Source: a virus
DNA length: 36,775 bases
Virus record (IMG/VR): IMGVR_UViG_3300030060_003777
Coordinates: 1 to 36,775 of that record
Direction: 5' to 3' (one strand)
The notes under the pieces are model-generated. The model made no database searches and had not been told where the DNA came from. It saw only the letters and a list, made by a program, of their open reading frames with translations. The translations under genes were made by a program, and so were the position numbers. Positions 17,641 to 24,904 of this stretch are shown one piece after another; within the stretch, counting starts at the first letter, position 1, and the number at the start of each line of letters is the position of its first letter.

Positions 17641-17662
17641 GGGGGCAAGTTGCCCTGCCCCC
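17641..17662 (-). terminator. Hairpin after the capsid/decoration genes (attenuator or mRNA end)
   Basis: On the minus strand the stem is GGGGGCA paired with TGCCCCC around an 8-nt loop (GGGCAACT). It is perfectly paired and unusually GC-rich for this genome. It sits 35 nt after the decoration stop codon and 15 nt before the next start. No run of U follows, so it is not a classic intrinsic terminator. It may protect the 3' end of the abundant capsid mRNA or partly attenuate tail-gene expression. Confidence 0.6.
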
Positions 17663-17696
17663 AGTTTGTTACTCGTAAGTGTTGTCTAGCGTTTAT

Positions 17697-18125
17697 TTAG
17701 TATATTAATATTGAACCTGTAACACTGCAAGTTCCTAATACACCTGTGTCTGCATTTGTATTAGCAGCAGCTGCAGAAGTTATAGCTCCAGCATTTGAAA
17801 TAGCTGTAACTAATTGACCTGCTGTTCCACCACTTGCACAAACTGCAAGACCTCTAACAGTTACTTGACCATATTCTCCATCAGCAATAGCTGACTCTGA
17901 AATACCCCAATGCCCTGCAACAGTGTTTCCATCGCAAGCCACTTTAATTCCAGTTAGAACACCATCAGCAGAATAATATAATCCTACTGGTGCACCTGCA
18001 ACTAAGCCACCGTTAGATAATACTTTTACTGTAACTTTAGCTGTTGTACTTATAGTATCACAGCCATGAAGTTCAGAAGAAACGCCTTCCATTGACCCAC
18101 TATGAATTTGATTTAATACGCTCAT
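17697..18125 (-). CDS. Capsid decoration protein (DUF2190-like)
   Basis: This is a 142-residue, Gly/Ala/Val-rich beta protein. Key segments are KVTVKVLSNGGLVAGAPVGL (29-48), HWGISESAIADGEYGQVTVR (72-91) and the last strand GSILIY (137-142). The VxVRGxAxCxSGG region followed by AGQLV is typical of DUF2190-type small head proteins that trim the HK97 lattice. It follows the major capsid gene by 14 nt and has a strong AGGGGG-type ribosome-binding site, suiting a high-copy product. The same fold is repeated in the two long proteins encoded between terminase and portal (see findings). Confidence 0.7.
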   Translation of the reverse strand: MSVLNQIHSGSMEGVSSELHGCDTISTTAKVTVKVLSNGGLVAGAPVGLYYSADGVLTGIKVACDGNTVAGHWGISESAIADGEYGQVTVRGLAVCASGGTAGQLVTAISNAGAITSAAAANTNADTGVLGTCSVTGSILIY

Positions 18126-18139
18126 ATCAAACCCCCTTT

Positions 18140-19270
18140 CTAGTAGCCAGTAGGACCAGCAACAATCATTCCCTGCATTCTTGGGTTAGTACATACTAAC
18201 TGACCCATCCAGAAGATTTTGGCTGTCCTAGCGTCTTGGTTAATTGGTTTCTGGAAGTCTTGGAAAGAAAAGTTTCTCTTACTGTGAACTTTAAAGTCAA
18301 GATACTTTGTGTTTAAGAATAACATTACACCTGGAGGGCAATGTGAATCTGCAACAACATCTGCACCTTTAAACTTAAGAGTTGAGAAACCTGCATCTAC
18401 TAACATAGCGTCTGTTCCAACAAATCTCTTATTAGCTTGCAATGATGTTTCATACGCATCGTATAAAACCTGCGAGCAAACAATAAGGTCTGGTTGGTCA
18501 GCACCAATAGTTAGTGAACCATACATTCTAGTCATTCTAGCTGCAATTCTACTTACACCATTTGATGTATTTGTTAATTCATCAAAAGTTGCGTCATCAG
18601 TGTCATCAGTATCACTACCTGCAGTTATACCATCTAATGCAAATGATGCAAACTTAGATTCCCACCATGTGTTTGAATCAGAGTTAACACCACCTAGGCT
18701 TCTATTGTAACCAATAATACAGTTATCAATATTACCTTGAGCGTGTCTTGTTGAATTATCACCATCAATACAGGCTGATTCTGCAGCTGCGTCAATATTG
18801 CCTAGTGCACCTTGACCACAAAGTGCTGTGATTTCATTGCTTCCAGGAGATGCTGTACCTGAACCGAAAAGCTTTGTACCATACAAATCTTTAAGTGAAC
18901 GCTCTGCATTTCCCATTTTTGATTTAAGTAGTGATAGAATCATACTATCACCTGAGTTTTTAAGTTCTTCTTCTCCAGAAATTGATATATTAGCATACGC
19001 CTGTTTCCAATCCCATACTGCTGCAGTGATAGGGTCAGATGGTGTTGTATCTAATACGTCATAACCAGAGTAGAAGCCTTGTGCTGTGTTCTTAGCATAT
19101 TCTAGTGGAGTAATAATCTTTCTACCACCATCGAGCACTTCAGCATTTTTAAGCATCTTTACTGCGATAGGGTTAGAGTTAAATATATTATCTACTAGAA
19201 CAGGCAAGAACTTGTCTCTTGTTAACGAGGATAAAGCATCCCAGTTAATCGTCATTGAACTTGCTGACAT
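18140..19270 (-). CDS. Major capsid protein (HK97 fold)
   Basis: This is a 376-residue protein. The start, with SSLTRDKFLPVLVDNIFNSN, PIAVKMLKNAEVLDGGRKI and TPLEYAKNTA, and the E-loop/spine-helix-like phrase ISISGEEELKNSGDSMILSL followed by AERSLKDLYGTKLFGSG are typical of phage major capsid proteins. The C-terminal strand region has FSFQDFQKPINQDARTAKIF and GQLVCTNPRMQG. It lies between the scaffold and decoration genes with an AAAGGAG ribosome-binding site. Confidence 0.9.
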   Translation of the reverse strand: MSASSMTINWDALSSLTRDKFLPVLVDNIFNSNPIAVKMLKNAEVLDGGRKIITPLEYAKNTAQGFYSGYDVLDTTPSDPITAAVWDWKQAYANISISGEEELKNSGDSMILSLLKSKMGNAERSLKDLYGTKLFGSGTASPGSNEITALCGQGALGNIDAAAESACIDGDNSTRHAQGNIDNCIIGYNRSLGGVNSDSNTWWESKFASFALDGITAGSDTDDTDDATFDELTNTSNGVSRIAARMTRMYGSLTIGADQPDLIVCSQVLYDAYETSLQANKRFVGTDAMLVDAGFSTLKFKGADVVADSHCPPGVMLFLNTKYLDFKVHSKRNFSFQDFQKPINQDARTAKIFWMGQLVCTNPRMQGMIVAGPTGY

Positions 19271-19282
19271 TTTCTAGCTCCT

Positions 19283-20203
19283 TTACTTGTTAAAGTATTT
19301 TGCAATATCAGGGTCAGCCATATTTATTTCCTTCATACTCTTGTAGCTTTTAGGTGTTGATACATCCTTAACCACAGTCTCTGAATTGTGTATTACTTTC
19401 CCTTGATTGCGTTGTTTGTTTCCATCTATTTTCTTTTGATGGTCCATCTCTATTTGCATTTTGTCATAACTCCACAATTTAAATGCATCCTCAAGATTTG
19501 TCATTTGAGACTGTTCTATAAAACTTAGAAAGTCATCCTCTGCATCCTCTTCTTGGAACATATGTGTATTGTTATCAACTATGCTGTTAAGCTCTGACTC
19601 TAAGTCATCAACCATTCTCTCTAGCTCCATGTCGTTTAGCCTAGCTTCAACCTCATCTATTTTTGAGTTTTCATCTTCTGCTTTTTTTTCTTCTTTAGCT
19701 TGTACAACTTCTTCTAGTTCAAGTGGTTTTAGCTCTCCATTTAAACCAAGTTCTTTTAAGCCCTTTTCATCCTCGTAAAAATAATCTTTTACATAGTCTC
19801 TGAACTCATTATCTGAACTTAGTTTATTGGTTAGTTTGGACCATTTTGCGATTTCTTGAGACTTCTGAGTGTTGGACGCTTGCCAATTATCTTTATTAGC
19901 AGAGTCTTCTCTCCACTTAAGAATTTCAGCTCCATCAAAAGTTTCACCATCTATCTCGACTTCATAGTCTTCTAGATTGAACTCATCGCTCCCTAGCTCT
20001 TCACTTACTCCCTCGTCTTCCTCAACCTTTGCAGGTGTGGCTTCCTTTACAGGAGGTTCATCGCTATGGGGTTCATCACCGAATCCACTATCTTGTCCTA
20101 TCCCTTTTTCTTGAGGGTTTTGGTCCTCTTTCATTCCAGGGTTTTCATAGATAGCACCCTTTTCGGTATCTGTTAACTCCACATCATTATATGGACTTGG
20201 CAT
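19283..20203 (-). CDS. Capsid scaffolding protein
   Basis: This is a 306-residue, strongly acidic, highly helical protein. Disordered Glu/Asp/Pro-rich sequence fills the first 75 residues, a mixed region with NLEDYEVEIDGETFDGAEIL follows, then a coiled coil around 160-215 and a basic, Lys-rich C-terminus (residues 250-306). Acidic body with a basic capsid-binding tail, and position between portal and major capsid genes, are the usual signs of a scaffold. No protease gene is nearby, so maturation probably releases scaffold without cleavage. Confidence 0.8.
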   Translation of the reverse strand: MPSPYNDVELTDTEKGAIYENPGMKEDQNPQEKGIGQDSGFGDEPHSDEPPVKEATPAKVEEDEGVSEELGSDEFNLEDYEVEIDGETFDGAEILKWREDSANKDNWQASNTQKSQEIAKWSKLTNKLSSDNEFRDYVKDYFYEDEKGLKELGLNGELKPLELEEVVQAKEEKKAEDENSKIDEVEARLNDMELERMVDDLESELNSIVDNNTHMFQEEDAEDDFLSFIEQSQMTNLEDAFKLWSYDKMQIEMDHQKKIDGNKQRNQGKVIHNSETVVKDVSTPKSYKSMKEINMADPDIAKYFNK

Positions 20204-20253
20204 TTCAGACGCTCCTTTCAGCTCTCGCTTGTTTGGTGTTGGTCTTCAAATTT

Positions 20254-20628
20254 TTATTTTACTCTTCCAGGCTTATCATCTGCTGAAAATGTTGTATATA
20301 AAAAGTTTCTAAAGCTACCTGTACCTATTTTATACACTTGGTTATTAAATTTCATATACTTGCTTCCAGCTGCTCTTGCTGCGTTACCTGCTATCGCTCT
20401 TGCTTGCATATTACCTGTAAAGTTTCTTCCACCTTCATGTAAGTCAATTAACACATCTTGCTTAAATCCATTACTGTGCACTGGACTTTGAAATTTTCCT
20501 CTATTTTTTGATGCAAAGCTTTTAAGGGATTTTCTTGCTTTTGAGCTTCTACCCCTAGTGCTACGACCTTTTGAGGACTTTGATATTATTTTTTCTGCTA
20601 GTGATTTTTTCTTTTTTGGCTCTGCCAT
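20254..20628 (-). CDS. Basic protein between portal and scaffold
   Basis: This 124-residue protein has a Lys/Arg/Ser-rich first half (KKKKSLAEKIISKSSKGRS and on) and a folded-looking second half with FTGNMQARAIAGNAARAAG and YKIGTGSFRNFLYTTFSAD. It overlaps the portal stop by one base. I do not recognise the family. A small basic head protein, for example one lining the portal or neutralising DNA, is a guess from position and charge. Confidence 0.6.
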   Translation of the reverse strand: MAEPKKKKSLAEKIISKSSKGRSTRGRSSKARKSLKSFASKNRGKFQSPVHSNGFKQDVLIDLHEGGRNFTGNMQARAIAGNAARAAGSKYMKFNNQVYKIGTGSFRNFLYTTFSADDKPGRVK

Positions 20629-22424
20629 TACTGCTCCTTTTCCTCTCCAGGGACTGCTCCCATTTGAGCTTGCTTTCTTAATAATGCTTCCATAATCTCA
20701 TTTTCATCTGTAGAGTTATTAAGAATGTCCATATCAGCCTGTTGGGCTTCTTGTGCCATTCTCTTTTGGTCTATCATTTCTTCTAGGATGTCCCTAGATA
20801 TATCTTTCTCGTGCCATCTCCAGAACTGCTCTGGTGTGAGTAGTCCAAGTTGTACATATTCTAATGCTTGGTCAATACGCTGTGCTCTTGATTCTGGCAT
20901 ACTTGAGCCTGGTACATACTTGAAGTCCATATCTGCATCTAGCTCATATGGTTGTAATGTCTCAAACTCGTATCCTGACTCGTTGTTTCTTCTGATAACG
21001 ATGGCTTGTTCATAATTGTTCACTAGAATATTTAGTGAATGTCTAAATAAATCTATAATCGCATCTGTTCCTACCTCTCGCTCCTTTGCTCGGATGATTT
21101 GCTGTGATGCTTCTTGAAGTGCTGATATGGCTTTTGCTGCAGTTACTCCACTAGGGTTACGACCTTGAGTGATGTCGTGTACGCCACTAATAGTATCTGT
21201 TAACTGCATCATATACTGAGCCAAAGGTAGGTTAGATGATGAAATATTACCTGCTGGTAGCCTTTGTATGTTCTCATGAGGTCCATTAGTCCAAAATACT
21301 TGACCTGGCTTGTCACTCGGTCTGTTTCCTGGTGTTTTTGCTAGGGTTTTACTCATTACCCATGCTGGATTACCATGATATATTACGTTATCGAGGCTTT
21401 GGGAAAGCAGTATAGCTGTTCCTACTGCTAGAGGTTCAACAATCTCTGGTTCCCCTTTGCCCCAAAAGTGATGCTCATCAGCATAATTCTTAAAATGTAC
21501 TAGAGGAATAAAGTCTGTAGGTGACTCAACGTGCTGTAGTAGCACCTTACCTGCCCATGTGGTTAGGTATAGTGTGTCTCCAATGTAGTGAAATGCCTCT
21601 TTTAGTAGTACCTGACCCCCATACATTTCCTTATCATCGTACTCTGTTGTGGGTCCCAGTGGCATATAATCTGTTCTAACCTCAGATGACGATACACCTG
21701 TTTCAGAAGATGTGCCTGATTCACCACCAGATGCTGTGGTAGCTTGTCCGATACCACTAGAGTCTGATTTCATCTGCACAAAAGACTTATACTCGTCTAA
21801 TTTTCCTTCAGATTTAACAAATTTGCCATTTTCATACATATCGTGTAGGTCTCTAACGTAGGTAGGTGTTGCAAAAGTTACGCATTTAGCATTTTCTATA
21901 CTTGTTGCTAGGGGGTCTACAAAGACTGTGTATACACTGGGCGTAGAATACTTTAATGAGCCCTCAGAATAGCTTAATTTCATAAAACCATCACCATATA
22001 TGAGTCCATCTCGCTTCATTCCATTAACTGCCCTTAATGCCTTATTTTTACGCATTTCAGACTCTACAGCCTCTTGTGCTTTTTTAGCAGAATCTACCTG
22101 CTCTTCACGTTTAGGCATAATATCTACCTTAGGTGCTCTGTCTGTAAGGATAGAGTATACTGTTTCAACAATAGAGTGTATAGAGTTTGCTACTATTCTT
22201 GTTTTATACTTAGGCAACTTAAAGGGTTTAAAGAAATCTCCATTATAAAGCTCCTCATTACGTCTCCATCGTGGAACTTTATGTGCTCGTGCACGCTTTG
22301 CCTCTTGAAACATACGTTCCATATACTTTAAAAGCTTCTTATCTTCAAGCTTAGGCTCGTATCCCTGTGGAGTTACTACATCTCCCTTGTCTATCATTAC
22401 CTTATCGTAGTCTTTGTTAGCCAT
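20628..22424 (-). CDS. Portal protein
   Basis: This is a 598-residue protein. N-terminal segments ARAHKVPRWRRNEELYNGDF and ANSIHSIVETVYSILTDRAP, the wing-like beta region (SYSEGSLKYSTPSVYTVFVD), the central FWGKGEPEIVEPLAVGTAIL and the crown-helix phrase SGVHDITQGRNPSGVTAAKA are typical of podovirus and siphovirus portal proteins. The C-terminus is a Gln/Met/Glu-rich helix. It forms the dodecameric DNA entry ring. It starts 9 nt after the TAA of the small Lys-rich gene, whose stop lies inside its TAAGGAG ribosome-binding site. Confidence 0.9.
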   Translation of the reverse strand: MANKDYDKVMIDKGDVVTPQGYEPKLEDKKLLKYMERMFQEAKRARAHKVPRWRRNEELYNGDFFKPFKLPKYKTRIVANSIHSIVETVYSILTDRAPKVDIMPKREEQVDSAKKAQEAVESEMRKNKALRAVNGMKRDGLIYGDGFMKLSYSEGSLKYSTPSVYTVFVDPLATSIENAKCVTFATPTYVRDLHDMYENGKFVKSEGKLDEYKSFVQMKSDSSGIGQATTASGGESGTSSETGVSSSEVRTDYMPLGPTTEYDDKEMYGGQVLLKEAFHYIGDTLYLTTWAGKVLLQHVESPTDFIPLVHFKNYADEHHFWGKGEPEIVEPLAVGTAILLSQSLDNVIYHGNPAWVMSKTLAKTPGNRPSDKPGQVFWTNGPHENIQRLPAGNISSSNLPLAQYMMQLTDTISGVHDITQGRNPSGVTAAKAISALQEASQQIIRAKEREVGTDAIIDLFRHSLNILVNNYEQAIVIRRNNESGYEFETLQPYELDADMDFKYVPGSSMPESRAQRIDQALEYVQLGLLTPEQFWRWHEKDISRDILEEMIDQKRMAQEAQQADMDILNNSTDENEIMEALLRKQAQMGAVPGEEKEQ

Positions 22425-22433
22425 TAAAGCTCC

Positions 22434-22577
22434 TTAATTTCCACCTATTGGGTTCTCTGTTCCATCATTTGTAGGTATTTGACCATAATCTTTATCGCCA
22501 TTACCTTTTACTTTTAATTTTTTTTTCTTTTTATTTTTCTTTTTAAGTTTTACTTTTGTTTTGCTATGGTATGGCAT
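22434..22577 (-). CDS. 47-residue lysine-rich peptide upstream of portal
   Basis: The ORF starts MPYHSKTKVKLKKKNKKKKK and ends with a Gly/Asn/Pro-rich tail (TNDGTENPIGGN). Its ATG overlaps the TAA of the preceding small gene (TAATG) and its stop is part of the portal ribosome-binding site. The sequence is low complexity, so conservation is hard to judge, but the exact stop-start linkage on both sides supports a translated gene. Function is unknown. Confidence 0.6.
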   Translation of the reverse strand: MPYHSKTKVKLKKKNKKKKKLKVKGNGDKDYGQIPTNDGTENPIGGN

Positions 22578-22729
22578 TATTTACCTTCCTTTTTCATTGC
22601 TATGTTGTGAGATTCTTTAAAACTTTTTCCACGCATCATATTAATTAACATACTCTTGATATGCCCTTTGCTATGGTGCTTACCGTGTTCTTTTAACATT
22701 TTTTTATCTTTTTTACTTAATCCTGGCAT
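22577..22729 (-). CDS. 50-residue His/Lys-rich conserved phage peptide
   Basis: The ORF begins MPGLSKKDKKMLKEHGKHHS and continues with GHIKSMLINMMRGKSFKESH. Short proteins with the pattern H-x(2)-K-H...M-x(2)-M-x-G-x-S-F-x(2)-A/S-H occur next to structural genes in many marine phages; function is unknown. The ribosome-binding site AAGGAGA lies 5 nt before ATG and includes the stop of the 721-residue gene. Confidence 0.65.
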   Translation of the reverse strand: MPGLSKKDKKMLKEHGKHHSKGHIKSMLINMMRGKSFKESHNIAMKKEGK

Positions 22730-22738
22730 ATCTTCTCC

Positions 22739-24904
22739 TTAAAATATTATTATAACACCTGGTGGTCTATCACCAAATTTGATAGATTCTTTTTCTACTA
22801 TTCCTAGCATAGATAATTGATATCCACTAGAATCTGTTGCTGTTACTGAACCACCATGAGATATTTTTATAACATATTCTTCTCTATTAGCATAAGATAT
22901 AGAGTTAACAACATTTGTACGTCCTTGCACGATTATCTCTACATTTTCTCCATCAGCGACAGTTTCTTGAGCGATGCCCCATTTTCTAAAATCGCACCAA
23001 ATTCCATTTGCTATATTTGTGTTTACATTAGGTATGTCATCAGATATACATTTATAGTTGCCATATTGGTCCAAATACAAAGAAACTGGGCAGTATTGAG
23101 TTATAGCTCCATTTGCTTTTGCTGTTACCTTAATCGTCCGTTTCCAGTCTGTTATGGTTCCGATTGGAGTACCTTGGAATATTGTGATAGGGACATCTCC
23201 AGGACCATCTGCTAAATATGTTCCAAGTGCATTTGGCAATATACCATTTGATACTGATTGTTGGTAAGCCGAGCCATCTTCTTTTAATTGCTGTATAAGC
23301 CTTCCGTTTACAACTGAAGTGCTAGTATTTATATGAGTTTTTCCTGCTACTGTGACAGGGATTATGTCTCCACTTACGCCCCCTAGTTCAGATATTCCCC
23401 ATTTACCTGGGTCTGCACCTGTGTGGTCTGTGTCAGCATCAGGTCGTTCTTCTGGGATGTCATCGTGCCTACAAAGTAAATCTCCATTTGAATCAAGGAA
23501 CAGTGAGACTGGTCTAAACTTAGTTATTGTCTCATCACACTTAGCCATAACCTGTAGGGAGTTTTTGTGTACAAAATGCTCTGAAAACTCTACGCCTTGC
23601 CAAAGAATTATTGGCTGTGTGTTTGAAGATGATGTTGTTTCTGATGTTACTCCAAATGAATTTGGTAATGTATAATCTCCATCTGAACTTGATGCTACAA
23701 CAGTTACTAAAGATGATGTTGGTGTTATTCTAGTTATTAATCTATCTTTATTTAAGGTATAAGTTCCAGATTTACGCAGTGTACATTCTCCTTGGACTGT
23801 TACATCTACCTCATCTCCTGCAGCTCCTGAGGTTTTCATTGCTCCTGTAGATTGGTCGTATACGCTTGATACGATACCAAATTTGTACGCTGGTGCGTTG
23901 TAGTAGTCGTATCCATAAAGTTCTTTAACAACTACATCATCAACAGCTCCTCTAAATGCTCCTCCGTAAAACCTTATATCTTCTACGCCTGAACCTGCTA
24001 CTATGTCAACTGTTTTTACTCCATTTCCTGATTGAGCTGCACTTACATTCCCCCTACCAATATCAATATAAAAAACTCCAGATGTGTAATCCTCTATTTC
24101 AAATGTTACTCTATAAACTCTACTTGCTGTTATATCTATATTTTGAATTAAACTACTGTTACCAGATGAGCAAGTTGCTTTACCACTTCCTATTGCCCAC
24201 CCTGTTCCTAATGACCAATTAGAGCTATCATCAAAAGCTCCATTAGTTATAATATCACTTCCTACTGCCTCTGTGTTTACGCTTTGAGCTGGAATTCCGT
24301 CATTTACTGCCATTAGCTTGTAGGTATGGTCTACTACCTCATGAAGCTGTATATCGTCTATAAATATTTCTGCGTCATTATCATTACCAGACTCAGCTAT
24401 TCTGAATTCTAAAGTAGAATTAGTTGCTGTAAACATAAAAGATTCTCTAAAAACACCAGTTGTTGTATTACTTGTAAATGATATTATATCTGCATAAGCA
24501 TCTACATCGCCTGGAATACCTAGTCTAAATTTGCATTTAGAGTTACTATCGTGATTAGGGATTGTTCTGTTAAAGCTAAATTTATATGTTTTTCCTACGC
24601 TAACATTAAAATCTCCTTGAGCTACATCATTTGGGTCTCCTACTAGCAATCTAAGAGATGTTCTTCCAGATACTGGATTGGTTGCTAACTCTACTACATC
24701 CATCTGAACATCACCAGTACCTGTTGTAAATGGTGTTACAGTTCCATCTTGGAACTTGCCATTGGTAGCTAGATTTTTAGAAGAAAATTTAAGCTCATCC
24801 TCTTTAATATATAAGGCTACTGGCTCTCCTAGGTCTACTGCTCCTGCGAGCTCTGCTCTTACGTTTCTCTGTGCTTTATAGTTATTTATCAATGGATATA
24901 CCAC
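22739..24904 (-). CDS. Long decoration-domain/carbohydrate-binding-like virion protein (721 residues)
   Basis: This is an all-beta protein built from three copies of the fold seen in the 142-residue decoration protein. Copy 1 (8-437) is split by two inserted jelly-roll modules resembling carbohydrate-binding domains (about 44-190, ending AEIFIDDIQLHEV; about 207-320, starting DIITNGAFDDSSNWSLGTGW). Copies 2 (440-578) and 3 (585-721) are uninterrupted. Each copy shows a KWGIxE/KFGI strand, a GDxxxVxVxG strand and a closing I-I/L-x-Q-G or IIIF strand. It overlaps the sister 800-residue gene by 16 nt. Candidate roles are capsid-surface fibres or the receptor-binding protein; the genome has no other clear fibre gene. 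Confidence 0.65.
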   Translation of the reverse strand: MVYPLINNYKAQRNVRAELAGAVDLGEPVALYIKEDELKFSSKNLATNGKFQDGTVTPFTTGTGDVQMDVVELATNPVSGRTSLRLLVGDPNDVAQGDFNVSVGKTYKFSFNRTIPNHDSNSKCKFRLGIPGDVDAYADIISFTSNTTTGVFRESFMFTATNSTLEFRIAESGNDNDAEIFIDDIQLHEVVDHTYKLMAVNDGIPAQSVNTEAVGSDIITNGAFDDSSNWSLGTGWAIGSGKATCSSGNSSLIQNIDITASRVYRVTFEIEDYTSGVFYIDIGRGNVSAAQSGNGVKTVDIVAGSGVEDIRFYGGAFRGAVDDVVVKELYGYDYYNAPAYKFGIVSSVYDQSTGAMKTSGAAGDEVDVTVQGECTLRKSGTYTLNKDRLITRITPTSSLVTVVASSSDGDYTLPNSFGVTSETTSSSNTQPIILWQGVEFSEHFVHKNSLQVMAKCDETITKFRPVSLFLDSNGDLLCRHDDIPEERPDADTDHTGADPGKWGISELGGVSGDIIPVTVAGKTHINTSTSVVNGRLIQQLKEDGSAYQQSVSNGILPNALGTYLADGPGDVPITIFQGTPIGTITDWKRTIKVTAKANGAITQYCPVSLYLDQYGNYKCISDDIPNVNTNIANGIWCDFRKWGIAQETVADGENVEIIVQGRTNVVNSISYANREEYVIKISHGGSVTATDSSGYQLSMLGIVEKESIKFGDRPPGVIIIF

